DNA of 64,000 nt, taken from the NCBI RefSeq assembly GCF_021246445.1, contig NZ_JAJQXW010000001.1, forward strand, positions 558,001 through 622,000, read 5' to 3'. Source of the stretch: Rhabdothermincola salaria. GTDB lineage: Bacteria; Actinomycetota; Acidimicrobiia; Acidimicrobiales; Acidimicrobilacustridaceae. Positions 17,259-26,087 of the stretch are shown piece by piece. How positions within the stretch are numbered: position 1 is the stretch's first letter; each line of letters opens with the position of its first letter. Position numbers and translations under genes: made by a program. The notes below the pieces were generated by a model, which made no database searches, was not told where the DNA came from, and worked only from the letters and a program-made list of their open reading frames with translations.

Positions 17259-18577
17259 TGAATCCAGCCGCCGGTCGCCGCGTGTCGCGCAGGCGATCTG
17301 TGCAGTCTGAGGGTGCCGTTGGTGCCGTCTCACCTGAGGTCATTGTGAGTTGTCTTGAGTGGGTTTCCGCCCGAGCTGCCGAGGCCGCGTCACAGGACCA
17401 ATCAGGACAGACTGATCGCCGTACTGGACCCAGAGCTCAACTGGCTGGCTTGATCGCACTGATCACATCGCTGGGAAAGCCAGGCTTCGCCCTGGCGGCG
17501 GCCTCATATTCTCTCCTTTCTCATCGCCGGGGCATTGCCCATCTGGGTCCCCTCCTGCTTGCTGATCACTCGAGTCGCGTGATCGAGACTGTCATCGAGC
17601 AGGCCCGGGGCAGCGGATCGAGGGAATGGCACGCTGCCGAACCGGTCCTACCAGCAAAGTGTGATCGGGCCCGCTCAGCTGTCAGCAGCTTGTGCCTGGT
17701 CGCTGGATCGCAGTACCGCCACGGCAAGTCACGGACTGACCTGGCCGTCGCCGCCAGATTCTGGGCCGCTGTGTTCACCTGGCGAGCACTGCTCCGACGA
17801 ACCCCGCCATGCGCAGTCCTAATCGTCGATGATCTCTCAGCGGAGAGGACTGCACTGGGTCTGGCCGCGTTCATCGAGAGGATCCCTATTGGTTACGTGT
17901 TGATGCCGGGTCGCCGTCGTCCTGCTCCACCCTTTCCGGTGGATGTCGTGTTCGGACAAGCAGAGAGTCAGGCGGAGAGCGTCCGGGCGCGAGCTCCAGC
18001 CATGTTTGCTCTTCCAACTCCCGTTGGAAGCTCGGTGGATCTCGCTCCTTTGGAAGAGGAGAGGCTCCGCTTGGGCTTTGCCCTGAACGCGTGGGGCAGT
18101 CTTGACGCCGTGCTCGATAGGTGCCGTGAGCTCAACGCCTCTGAGTTGGGTTCGAGAATTGCGAGCATCAGGGTCCGCCCTCATCCGCGGGTGGCGCGAT
18201 CCGAAACCTACAAGCTTCTGAATGCAACGTGCGTGGATATCGTCGTTACCGAGAGCGGTGAGAGCCTCGAGGCGTTCGCGGAATCCTGCGACCTGGTGAT
18301 TGCGGGAAACACGAGCGTATGCGACCGGTTGATCGAACTCGGCGTTCCTGTCGTGTCCATACCGGGCTTGGACTCTCTCGACGGTGACGACAGCTACTGG
18401 AATGCACACGACACTCCCCCTCTTCGGTACGGCTATCCGCTATCCGAGTTGTCCGTCGCTGAGGTGCGAAACCACTACGAGTCACAAATGGCCCATAGGT
18501 CCGGCTTGCCCAGGTCTGCAGCGCGCCCGACCTGGTCGGACGCGCTTCGGTGTCTGGTAAGTGGCTATGGCAAGTGA
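17258..18577 (+). CDS. Uncharacterised protein, possible glycosyltransferase-like fold
   Basis: About 439 residues, soluble. The family is not recognised. The C-terminal part has a Rossmann-like pattern: IASIRVRPHPRVARSETY, then ESLEAFAESCDLVIAGNTSV and CDRLIELGVPVVSIPGLDS. This resembles the donor half of polysialyl-/glycerophospho-type transferases, where a His-Pro and a Gly-Asn-Thr-Ser loop bind the nucleotide. The ATG at 17258 overlaps the previous stop as TGATG; ATG 17246 is an in-frame alternative. Being between a polymerase-like protein and a glycosyltransferase supports a glycan role. Confidence 0.65.
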   Translation: MNPAAGRRVSRRRSVQSEGAVGAVSPEVIVSCLEWVSARAAEAASQDQSGQTDRRTGPRAQLAGLIALITSLGKPGFALAAASYSLLSHRRGIAHLGPLLLADHSSRVIETVIEQARGSGSREWHAAEPVLPAKCDRARSAVSSLCLVAGSQYRHGKSRTDLAVAARFWAAVFTWRALLRRTPPCAVLIVDDLSAERTALGLAAFIERIPIGYVLMPGRRRPAPPFPVDVVFGQAESQAESVRARAPAMFALPTPVGSSVDLAPLEEERLRLGFALNAWGSLDAVLDRCRELNASELGSRIASIRVRPHPRVARSETYKLLNATCVDIVVTESGESLEAFAESCDLVIAGNTSVCDRLIELGVPVVSIPGLDSLDGDDSYWNAHDTPPLRYGYPLSELSVAEVRNHYESQMAHRSGLPRSAARPTWSDALRCLVSGYGK

Positions 18578-19658
18578 TCACGTCCCTCGAACGGAGGGTG
18601 AGACCCGAGAGCTTTGCGTCGTGTCGCCGCTACGACCCTGGGGTGCGAGCTACAGGGTAAGGGTCGGAGGTTGGCTCTCCCATGGAAACCTTCGACCTAG
18701 ATTTCTCGGTTTCACACCTGTGAGTGGCAGCAGGAAGGCTGGACAGTATGTCGACACTGTTTGCTACGAGCTCTCATCGAGGATTGCTTCACGCCGGCGG
18801 GAGGTCACTCCTGGTTCAGTGCTGGTGCAGAAGGAGGCTTCCCGTCTAGGTAGGGGCGGATTGGAGCGTGCGGTTGCTTTGAATGCTCAGCGACTCGTCT
18901 ATGACATCGACGACGCTGTCTTCCTTGAGGGCGCCTCTCGTCGAGGCCCGAAGCGTGCAGCTAGGGCCGCATCACTACTTGATGCAGCAGACCTCGTGAT
19001 CGTTGGCAATGAGTACCTGGCTGACCAGGTCAGATCCCGGGCTGCAAGTGTGACCGTGGTTCCGAGCTGTGTGGAACCCAGCGACTACGTGTCGAGCTGT
19101 AGCAACGAGGATGAGGGACCGGTCGTCCTGGGTTGGATTGGCTCGCGAACGACGGAGCGGTACCTACTGCCGCTCATGCCTACGTTGGCGGTCCTCCAGC
19201 GGCGATACGGCGTGACGGTGCGGCTGATCTCTGCCGGCCCTTCGCGGACGGAAGTGATGGACGGGTGTGTTGTTGAACGGCGTCGATGGACGGAGCGATC
19301 GCAGGCGGCGGAACTCGCCCAGCTTCACATTGCGCTCGCACCATTATCGGATGGCGAATGGGAGCGAGGAAAGTGTGCCTATAAGATCCTACAATACGGG
19401 TGCACATCTCTGCCCGTGGTGGGCAACGATGTGGGCGTAACTGGTGAGGTGCTGCGGCGAGCGGGTGGGGTCGTTGCGACGAGCGAGAAAGACTGGCTCG
19501 GGTCGCTCGATGAGCTGATCACGAACAGGCCTGAGCGGCTGCGACTCGGTGGGAGCCTTAGGCGCCTTGTCCATGCCGAGTACAGTTACGAGGCTTGGTG
19601 GGATGTCTGGAGCGCTGCGCTGCAGGCCGGTTCAGCCGCTCCAGAGACACCCGAATGA
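18567..19658 (+). CDS. Glycosyltransferase (GT4-like)
   Basis: 363 residues. The N-terminal part has VVSPLRPWGASYRVRVGGWL, where a short Y/R loop binds phosphate, and LVYDIDDAVFL, a motif frequent in GT4 enzymes that act on short acceptors. The donor domain begins VVLGWIGSRTTERYLLPLMP, with a weak acidic motif region GKCAYKILQYGCTSLPVVGNDVG in place of the usual E-x7-E, and ends in HAEYSYEAWWDVW. The start lies inside the preceding gene (11-base overlap). Moderate-GC style like its neighbours. Confidence 0.8.
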   Translation: MASDHVPRTEGETRELCVVSPLRPWGASYRVRVGGWLSHGNLRPRFLGFTPVSGSRKAGQYVDTVCYELSSRIASRRREVTPGSVLVQKEASRLGRGGLERAVALNAQRLVYDIDDAVFLEGASRRGPKRAARAASLLDAADLVIVGNEYLADQVRSRAASVTVVPSCVEPSDYVSSCSNEDEGPVVLGWIGSRTTERYLLPLMPTLAVLQRRYGVTVRLISAGPSRTEVMDGCVVERRRWTERSQAAELAQLHIALAPLSDGEWERGKCAYKILQYGCTSLPVVGNDVGVTGEVLRRAGGVVATSEKDWLGSLDELITNRPERLRLGGSLRRLVHAEYSYEAWWDVWSAALQAGSAAPETPE

Positions 19659-19699
19659 CCAACTTGGTGGACAGGGTCCGGTGATTCGCGAGTGAAACT

Positions 19700-19830
19700 G
19701 CCAGTGCGGGAAGTGCCGCTCGCGAGAGCGTCGTTCTGCTTTGTAGTGTGACTTTCAGCGGTCCCCGAGCGCTGTCGATCTAAGAAGCACGTATAGGGCC
19801 GCGATGAGCTCGGGTGAGGTCATCGTCTGT
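19700..19830 (-). pseudogene. Remnant of a methyltransferase C-terminus, paralogous to the gene at 21,593
   Basis: The minus strand reads SPELIAALYVLLRSTALGD then loses frame at CGCTGA. The intact methyltransferase ends ALISGLTKTANVLLRSTGLGD and continues TLKVTL. Matching bases continue past the stop into the 3' flank (about 19,705-19,790 against 21,573-21,660). It therefore looks like a decayed copy of the same gene end rather than chance similarity. Confidence 0.6.
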
Positions 19831-19864
19831 GGCATCACCCGGGTGAGGATCTTGTCGATCTACT

Positions 19865-20662
19865 ATGCATGGGCATATGAACCAGCTGCCCCTCGACCCC
19901 AATCGGCTTCTGCCTATCGCTGGCGAGCACCGTGCAGCGTTTGCGGAGGCCGACCCCTTTCCGCACGTGATCATCGACGGTCTGTTCGACCCCAATGTGC
20001 TCAACGGGGTCGTCGCTGAGTACCCGTCGACCGACGGCCCCGTCGACTAGCAGCGATTCGATCAGGACACCTCCGTTAAGTTGGCGCTGAGCCATGATTG
20101 GCAGATGGGTCCGACCACCCGGCAGTTCCTCAACCAGCTCAACTGCTCGGCGTTCATGCAGTTCCTCGAACGGCTCACAGGCATCGGGGGCTTGATACCA
20201 GACCCTCACTATGCGGGCGGTGGATTACATCAGATCGAACGTGGCGGCTACCTCAAGGTCCACGCCGACTTCAATGTTCACGAGGAACTCAAGCTCGATC
20301 GGAGGCTCAACGCCCTCGTCTACCTGAATCGTGACTGGGAAGAGGACTGGGGTGGGCATCTCGAACTGTGGGACCGATCGATGGAGCAGGCCATTCATCG
20401 CATCGCTCCGGTCTTCAATAGGACGGTGGTGTTCGCCACGACCGACTGGTCCTATCACGGCCATCCGGACCCGTTGGCTTGCCCTCCGGGGGTGACCCGC
20501 AAGTCGGTCGCGACCTATTACTACACCTCGGGTCGGCCCGCCGAGGAGGCTTCGATCGCCCACAACACGCTGTATCAACGGCGACCGGGCGAACGACTCA
20601 TGCGGGACTGGGTGCCGCCGGTAGCAATTGATGCCGTCAAGCGTTTGCGTCGCCGACACTGA
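19865..20662 (+). pseudogene. 2OG-Fe(II) oxygenase (prolyl-hydroxylase-like), interrupted by one in-frame TAG
   Basis: Reading through TAG at 20048-20050 gives one continuous frame of about 265 codons. Upstream is the usual N-terminus (EADPFPHVIIDGLFDPNVLN). Downstream is the whole double-stranded beta-helix core: iron ligands H-x-D in KVHADFNVH and the distal His in SYHGHPDPL, then TRKSVATYYYT with the 2-oxoglutarate-binding Arg. The stop follows GPVD, where a Trp codon TGG would need one base change. Members hydroxylate peptides or sugars. ATG 20081 could still give a shorter protein with all ligands. Flanked by remnants of other genes. Confidence 0.75.
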
Positions 20663-20663
20663 G

Positions 20664-21080
20664 GGGTGTTCCGGTCCTGCACGACGAACCATGGTTGGCG
20701 TCCTCCGTTCGAGCGACTGTGGAGAATGCCATTCGACGCCCAGCGCAGCAGTAGCCGGAGGCGATGGTTCTCGAAGTTGTGGGAGCCGTGTCCGATGCGA
20801 TGGACCGTCTCGGGGAGCAGGTTGACCGCTTCGGTGGGGCCGTTCGAGAGGCCGGTGGTGTGGAACGCCAGGATTCGGTCGGCCCACCGGTCGACGGTGC
20901 GTGCCAGACTGCGGATCTCGGGCACGTCGCAGTCGGCGCAGTGGGTGAGGAACCAACCGCCCGAGGCGTCGGCGGGCGTGGCCCGGGTCGACGGCGGAGC
21001 ACACCTCCCTCACGAGCTCCTTGACCTCGTGCCCGCCGGGCAGTCGCGATCCGGGCAGCGCCAGATGCGCATGGCCTCAC
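20664..21080 (-). mobile_element. ISL3-family transposase C-terminal remnant
   Basis: In broken frames the minus strand encodes PEIRSLARTVDRWADRILAF followed by HTTGLSNGPTEAVNLL and a shifted RNFxNYRLRLLL-like segment (NFENHRLRLLLRW), then LGVEWHSPQ in a third frame. These are the end of ISL3-family DDE transposases (H-T-x-S-N-G-x-T-E). At least two frameshifts and the missing N-terminal two thirds show it is dead. Confidence 0.75.
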
Positions 21081-21159
21081 ACCACGCCATCGGCCGACCC
21101 GCGATGTGCAGATCGCGGACCTTCACCTGGCGACGCCCGTGCCCCGCCGCTCGACGAGA

Positions 21160-21571
21160 TCACCCCCATGCTTACCACCCAGTTCCCCGATGTCGCCGCC
21201 ATGCTCGGCGACCCCGCCGAGGACCTCCTGGCGTCAGGCACTTCCCGCAGGCTCACTGGAAGAAGATCCGGTCCACGAACCCCCTCAAGCGGCTCAACGG
21301 AGAGATCAAACGCGGCACGAACGTCGTTCTCGTGTCTCCCAACGACGCCACGCTCGCCCGCCTGGTCCCCGCCGTCGTCGTCGAGAACCACGACGGATGG
21401 GCCGTCGCCGAACGTCGCTACCTCTCCGAAGAATCCATGGCCAAGATCCACGACGACCCGAGATCGATCCGTCCGACGAAGAGGAACCGCCCCTGGGCCA
21501 TCACCGCCTGAGCGACAGAGTTTCCAGTCAGGCCTTACGCCGACGCCGATCTACACCACCAAGTGGGACGT
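21160..21571 (+). mobile_element. IS256 (mutator)-family transposase C-terminal remnant
   Basis: One frame gives MLTTQFPDVAAMLGDPAEDL; after a frameshift near 21,235 another gives HWKKIRSTNPLKRLNGEIKR and ERRYLSEESM up to a stop at 21,511. These are the signature end of mutator transposases (HW-kI-StNplERlN-EiKrRt-vvgiFPn). CTACACCACCAAGTGGGACG at 21,551-21,570 could be the element's right end. The N-terminal part is missing. Confidence 0.78.
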
Positions 21572-21592
21572 TCTCGTGGCGGGAATGGCCGC

Positions 21593-22513
21593 TCATGACA
21601 CGGTCGGTCTCTTTCGTAGCGTGACTTTCAGCGTGTCACCGAGCCCAGTCGATCGAAGGAGAACGTTTGCGGTTTTGGTGAGCCCGCTGATGAGCGCCCG
21701 TTCGTCTGTGCGAGCTCGCCACTGCTGATCGTGCACTCGACCAGCCGAAGGATCAGGGTCGCGTCCAGTGAGCCTAGCCCTCACGCCACTGACGAGGCTC
21801 CCGATTGCCAGATTCTCAGTGCTGAGGTGTAGCACCTCAAGTCCCGCGCGCTCGCCGGCCAGCCTGATGCTTGGGGCACTGAAGTACTGCAGATGCTGCG
21901 GATCGATGGCGCGCCAGCGGTGCCTCAGTGTTAGTCGGCTGACCGAGCGCCAATTTGGTGTGGTGAGATGAACGATCCCACCTGCTGAGAGTAGGTCTGC
22001 GGTCCGTCCCAAGAATGCCACCGGATCTGAGACATGCTCGACTACCTCGAAGAGTGTGATGAGGTCAAAGGGGCCCCTCGCATCCAACCTGGTGTCGTTC
22101 AAGTCCAGTCGGAAGCAGGGCAGCGAGTGAGCGGCCGCAATGTCAACTGCAGCTGGGGCGAGATCAATACCCGTGGCGTCCCATCCAAGAGCAAGTGCCA
22201 CACGTACAGAACCTCCTATTCCACAGCCCACATCAAGCATCCGCGGAGGCTCACCTTGTGGAGCCAGGACTTCGAGCAGACCTGTCAGCCGCCGATGGTT
22301 CCGCTCCGGAAACAGTTGATCGGCGGGAAGAAGACGGCGCTGCTCATAATACGAGTAGAGTTCCTCGTGAAAGCCTCCAGGTGACATCCAGTGCCAGACG
22401 TGCCCGCATCGATGACACTTTGCGAGCTCCGGGTGTGCGTAGCCGCTCAGATGGCGATCGCTGAGCGACGAGCAGACGGGACAGCGCTGGGGAAGAAGAG
22501 TGCATTTGTCCAT
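21593..22513 (-). CDS. Class I SAM-dependent methyltransferase with N-terminal zinc-finger-like motif
   Basis: 306 residues. The first 40 carry two Cys pairs (CPVC and CHRCGHVWH), as in C-methyltransferases of sugar pathways. The SAM-binding domain follows: MLDVGCGIGGSVRVALALG, GIDLAPAAV, FDLITLFEVVEHVSDP and GGIVHLTTPNW (Methyltransf_23 style). It probably methylates a nucleotide sugar or a glycan end. ATG 22513 is chosen over GTG 22537 because the Cys motif follows it directly. It is on the strand opposite to the glycosyltransferase run and next to IS debris; its end is duplicated at 19.7 kb. Confidence 0.85.
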   Translation of the reverse strand: MDKCTLLPQRCPVCSSLSDRHLSGYAHPELAKCHRCGHVWHWMSPGGFHEELYSYYEQRRLLPADQLFPERNHRRLTGLLEVLAPQGEPPRMLDVGCGIGGSVRVALALGWDATGIDLAPAAVDIAAAHSLPCFRLDLNDTRLDARGPFDLITLFEVVEHVSDPVAFLGRTADLLSAGGIVHLTTPNWRSVSRLTLRHRWRAIDPQHLQYFSAPSIRLAGERAGLEVLHLSTENLAIGSLVSGVRARLTGRDPDPSAGRVHDQQWRARTDERALISGLTKTANVLLRSTGLGDTLKVTLRKRPTVS

Positions 22514-22600
22514 CGGACGCCATGGTAGCCTCGTCACTCGATGGACTAGATGGACAGGCTACTGTTGCGCGACAGGCCCTTGTTAGCGGTGCCTGCGGTC

Positions 22601-22606
22601 TAGCCT
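22601..22606 (+). promoter_or_regulatory. -10 box TAGCCT before glycosyltransferase genes
   Basis: TAGCCT fits TANNNT and lies 45 bases before the GTG at 22651. That GTG also has GGGAG about 13 bases upstream. The region divides divergently transcribed genes. Confidence 0.33.
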
Positions 22607-22650
22607 GGGGCCACTGACTGGAGTCGTCACGACTGAGGGAGACTGAAGCG

Positions 22651-23808
22651 GTGGCGGATGTCAGCTACATCACCCGGAATTCGGTGGTTTCGGGTGTGGG
22701 CAGATCACAGGTGTGGGAGTACGTCTCCGGTCTGGCCTCCGTTGGGCACCACATGTATCTGCATTCGTTTGAGCGTGACGCAGCCGCGGTGATCCCCCCG
22801 AGTCCCGCGCGCGTCAGGTGGTTTCCACATTCGGAAGGCGCACGCTATTTGGGGCGGCCACCGGTCCGCCTTTTGCGCGAAACCGCAGCTTCGCAAGAGC
22901 ACCTCCTCCATGCGCGTGGCATGTTGCCGGCGGCGGCAGCAGTGGTCGTACGCCACCCGAACTGGATTTGGGACATGCGTGCGTTCTGGCGTGAGCAGCG
23001 GATCGCACTCGGTGCGCTCCAGCCCGGCTCGGCGACGGAGCGTGTTCTGCGCTGGGCCGAGGATCAGGCAGTGAAGCGGTCCTCTGGGATCATCTCCCTG
23101 ACTGAGGCTGCTGTAGATGAGCTTGTGGGGCGCTATGGGCCATCAGTAAGGGATAAGACCGTCGTTGTTCCTACAGCGGTTGATACCGAACTATTCCGGC
23201 CGCGAGTGGGCTTGCGGAAGGGAGTGGTTCGGAGGATCATCCTCAACGGGTCGTTCAACGCCTTCTACGATGGGCCGGCTCTCGGGAAGATCATTGATGA
23301 GATGCGGAGGCGCTCGTCATGGGAAGTATTGTGGGTCGGCGCCGACCCGATGTCTCCCTGGTTTGACGAACTATCGCGTAGGTCGGATCACCTCATCTAC
23401 AGTGCAGTTCCCAGTCAGGTAGCGACGCTATCGGCGGAAGCGGATGTTGGACTGGCCGTCTGCAGGAGGGACGCCGGTCCAGCGCTGCTCGCGGCGATGC
23501 CGACCAAGATCGGAGAGCTTCTTGCTAGCGGTAGCCCAGTGCTGGTGAACCGAGGCCTTGGGGATATGGACGCCTTGATTGAGAAGTATCAATGCGGGGT
23601 CGCGCTCGAGGATTCTTCGGATGCGGCCGTCGCAAAGGCATGTGATTCCATTCTTGAGCTTCTTTCGGACCCAGGCACGAGCGAGCGGTGTCGGTCGTGT
23701 GCGGTGTCACACTTTTCACTCGGCAGCGGGGTTGATGCGATCTCGGCGCTCTACGAGCGCCTCGCTGCAGCGGACGGACGATCAGCCCTTGCGGGCTCAG
23801 GTAGGTGA
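22651..23808 (+). CDS. Glycosyltransferase family 4
   Basis: 385 residues. The opening VSYITRNSVVSGVGRSQVW is the GT4 glycine-rich first loop (G-x-G-x-S-Q). DLHARG-like HARGMLPAAAAV and WDMRAFWREQR belong to the acceptor half. VVVPTAVDTELFRP precedes the donor half, which has IILNGSFNAFYDG, WVGADP and AMPTKIGELLASGSPVLVN, the nucleotide-binding KxxE/GE region. It is the first of two genes separated by only four bases. Confidence 0.85.
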   Translation: MADVSYITRNSVVSGVGRSQVWEYVSGLASVGHHMYLHSFERDAAAVIPPSPARVRWFPHSEGARYLGRPPVRLLRETAASQEHLLHARGMLPAAAAVVVRHPNWIWDMRAFWREQRIALGALQPGSATERVLRWAEDQAVKRSSGIISLTEAAVDELVGRYGPSVRDKTVVVPTAVDTELFRPRVGLRKGVVRRIILNGSFNAFYDGPALGKIIDEMRRRSSWEVLWVGADPMSPWFDELSRRSDHLIYSAVPSQVATLSAEADVGLAVCRRDAGPALLAAMPTKIGELLASGSPVLVNRGLGDMDALIEKYQCGVALEDSSDAAVAKACDSILELLSDPGTSERCRSCAVSHFSLGSGVDAISALYERLAAADGRSALAGSGR

Positions 23809-23812
23809 TGGC

Positions 23813-24976
23813 GTGGCACGTCGAACCGTCGAGAGTCCTAAGAGGCGCCGGGTGGCATTCCCCTTCGAGGGATACCGGGTAGGTGGTAGCCACATATCCG
23901 GGTTGGTCTTGGCTGCCAGTCTTACCGACCACTCGAGGTTCGAGCCTGTAGTGGTTCTGCATCAGGTCGGACCGGTGGCAGAGTGGGCGGAAGCGCGGGG
24001 GATCGAGTATGAGATCCTGCCTACTCGGCACACGGGCAAATCAATGACGTGGTCTCGGTACGCGAAGTGCCTAGCTGCTGACGTCCCGAAATTGGTCCGC
24101 TGGATGAGGAAGGCCGAGATTGACATCGTCCATACTAACGACACGGCTCTTCACGTAGTCTGGGCAGCTGCGGTCCGGATGGATCGGTCTCGCCACGTCT
24201 GGCACCAACGTGGCGACAAGTGGCCAAGGTCCCCGCTTAGCGCCTGGAACAGAACTCAGATTGTGGAGATATCGCGCTACGTCCGGGCGTCACGGCCAGC
24301 CTACATTCGGGGTCCCGCAACGATCGTCTACAATCCCGTAGGCGCTCCCGGGCCGGGCACCGCCTGGAAGGGGCGAGAGCGTAAACGCTTGTTGTCGATG
24401 TGTGCCCTGCCGGATGGTGTTGTGTTGATCGGGTTTGTGAGCAACTTCCGCGACTACAAGCGACCGCTGGAGTTCGTCCGAATTGCCCAGAGAATCGTGC
24501 GCGAGTGGCGTGGAAGCAAGGTGCCCCATTTCGTGATGATGGGCCGCGAACACGACATTACGGAGCGACAAATCCTCGCAGAGGCACGACACCTCGGCAT
24601 TGGCGATAGGTTTCACCTCCTGGGGTTCGTCCTCGACGCAGAGCGATTGATGGCTGGGCTTGACGCTTTGGTGATACCTGCGGTCGGCGAACCTTTTGGG
24701 CGCACGCCAGTCGAGGCCTCGCTGGTTGAGGTTCCATTCGTTGCATCGGATTCGGGAGGTCATAAGGAATCTACGCCCGAAGGATTGTCCGGGCGGCTGG
24801 TCCGATCAGATGCTGTGGATGCTTTTGCTCTCGCGATTATTCAGCTGCTCTCGGATCGGGAAACGCCTCGAAAGGCGCGGGAGTTGCGAGCAATCAATGA
24901 GAAACGGTTCTCGACCGATCAGCATGTCAGTTCCATTGTGCGTCTTTATGATGAACTCTTGCGCGAGCCGGTTTGA
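23813..24976 (+). CDS. Glycosyltransferase family 4
   Basis: 387 residues. The N-terminal AFPFEGYRVGGSHISGLVL is the GT4 phosphate loop; IVHTNDTALHVVW and HVWHQRGDKW are typical acceptor-half pieces. The donor half has GFVSNFRDYKRPLEFVRIAQ, FHLLGFVLDAERLMAGLDAL and the acidic motif in PAVGEPFGRTPVEASLVEVP (E-x7-E). GTG 23813 is chosen because AGGTGAT precedes it and it follows the previous stop by four bases. It is the last gene of the lower-GC glycosyltransferase run before transposase debris. Confidence 0.87.
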   Translation: MARRTVESPKRRRVAFPFEGYRVGGSHISGLVLAASLTDHSRFEPVVVLHQVGPVAEWAEARGIEYEILPTRHTGKSMTWSRYAKCLAADVPKLVRWMRKAEIDIVHTNDTALHVVWAAAVRMDRSRHVWHQRGDKWPRSPLSAWNRTQIVEISRYVRASRPAYIRGPATIVYNPVGAPGPGTAWKGRERKRLLSMCALPDGVVLIGFVSNFRDYKRPLEFVRIAQRIVREWRGSKVPHFVMMGREHDITERQILAEARHLGIGDRFHLLGFVLDAERLMAGLDALVIPAVGEPFGRTPVEASLVEVPFVASDSGGHKESTPEGLSGRLVRSDAVDAFALAIIQLLSDRETPRKARELRAINEKRFSTDQHVSSIVRLYDELLREPV

Positions 24977-25025
24977 GTGCTCGACGCGACCAAGCGTCGT
25001 AGCCGGTCTCTCATGCCCCTGAGAC

Positions 25026-25200
25026 AAGTCCCTCGTAGTGGTCCAGGTCGTCGTCTCGGACTTGCGCGTCGACTACAAAATCAACCGGGCCCATACCGCG
25101 CACGGCGTGCTCACCCCCCACCGAGCTCGCCGTGGGCGGCATGGGTCACCCGATGCCAACCAGCACTCGCACGGCCCCTGGACCGCTCATCGGGGACTCC
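25026..25200 (+). mobile_element. Internally deleted IS3-family element: inverted-repeat end joined to transposase C-terminus
   Basis: CCTCGTAGTGGTCCAGG (a left-end sequence like that of the nearby IS3 elements) is joined directly to a frame encoding VSDLRVDYKINRAHTAHGVL. That peptide matches IEDWRVDYNINRPHSAHGEL of the intact transposase at 27,321. The DNA then runs to a right end (GGACCGCTCATCGGGG) closely like that element's. Everything between is deleted and the frame is shifted, so it is a relic. Confidence 0.72.
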
Positions 25201-25262
25201 TCATGAGCCGGACTCCCGAAGCGGGACAGAAGTGCACCGTCTATTCAGCATAGGAGTGTAGA

Positions 25263-26039
25263 GTGAATAGGATAGCTTCAAGAGCGCAAGCAATATTGAG
25301 GAAGTCGGGGTTCGAGGTTAGGCGCATCCGTCAAGGAGCGGCTGGTTCAGCTCTATTGGAGACTGCGCTGACGGTGCTATTGGGTCAGAAGTCTGTTCTT
25401 CGAATCGTGCAAGTGGGGGCGAATGATGGGCGGATAGCTGACCCGATTCATGGGTTTGCAGCTGCGCACCAGGATCGGGTTGATCTTCTCCTAATCGAGC
25501 CTCAGGAGAGCCTTCATTCTATGCTTGAAGAGTCCTATGGTGGTCATCCAAGTAAGACCATTGTGGGGCGGGCTGTAGGTCCGGCGGGCGAGTTGAAGCT
25601 CTTCGCTGTAAATCCGGAGTGCTGGAGTGACTGCAGCGTTCCATATGCCGACGGCTGGCCTAGCTACCGAGCACCAACTGGTATCACCTCCGCAGACTAC
25701 GGTCACGTTGAAGCTTGGGTGCAGAAGTACTATGTCGGTTCCTTGCCGCTATCGGAAGTGGTCGTTGAGCTAACCGTACCTAGCACGCCGCTTCTACCTC
25801 TTCTTGTAGATACCGGATTCGGAGACTCCGTCGATCTGTTGCAGATTGACACCGAGGGATTTGACGACACAGTGATATATGAGTCGAGTATCGAAAGGCT
25901 GCTCCCATCTGTGATCAACTTCGAGAGTCGACATCTCAGTGGGCTAAGAGCAAAGGAGCTCACCTCCTATCTCCAAGAGTTTGGGTTCAGTATCATCGCC
26001 AATGGCGGCGATACGCTGGCGATCCGTTCTAGGCCATGA
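25263..26039 (+). CDS. FkbM-family SAM-dependent methyltransferase
   Basis: 258 residues with the FkbM pattern: VLRIVQVGANDGRIADP (SAM-binding loop), VDLLLIEPQE (acidic loop), TIVGRAVGPAGELKLFAVNP, and VDLLQIDTEGFDDTVIYES followed by SVINFESRHLS. Members O-methylate sugars or polyketides. A GTG start follows a TAGAGT sequence. The gene is notably A/T rich for this window and lies between two IS3 relics, which suggests acquisition with or through the insertion sequences. Confidence 0.83.
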   Translation: MNRIASRAQAILRKSGFEVRRIRQGAAGSALLETALTVLLGQKSVLRIVQVGANDGRIADPIHGFAAAHQDRVDLLLIEPQESLHSMLEESYGGHPSKTIVGRAVGPAGELKLFAVNPECWSDCSVPYADGWPSYRAPTGITSADYGHVEAWVQKYYVGSLPLSEVVVELTVPSTPLLPLLVDTGFGDSVDLLQIDTEGFDDTVIYESSIERLLPSVINFESRHLSGLRAKELTSYLQEFGFSIIANGGDTLAIRSRP

Positions 26040-26087
26040 TTGAAGTTGGATTGGACGCGAGCGTCGGTTGTCTGGTTCCGCTGAGGC

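Noticed and set aside
20048-20050. Pyrrolysine or programmed stop read-through in the oxygenase
   Set aside because: Nothing in the window supports recoding of TAG; a point mutation from TGG is simpler.
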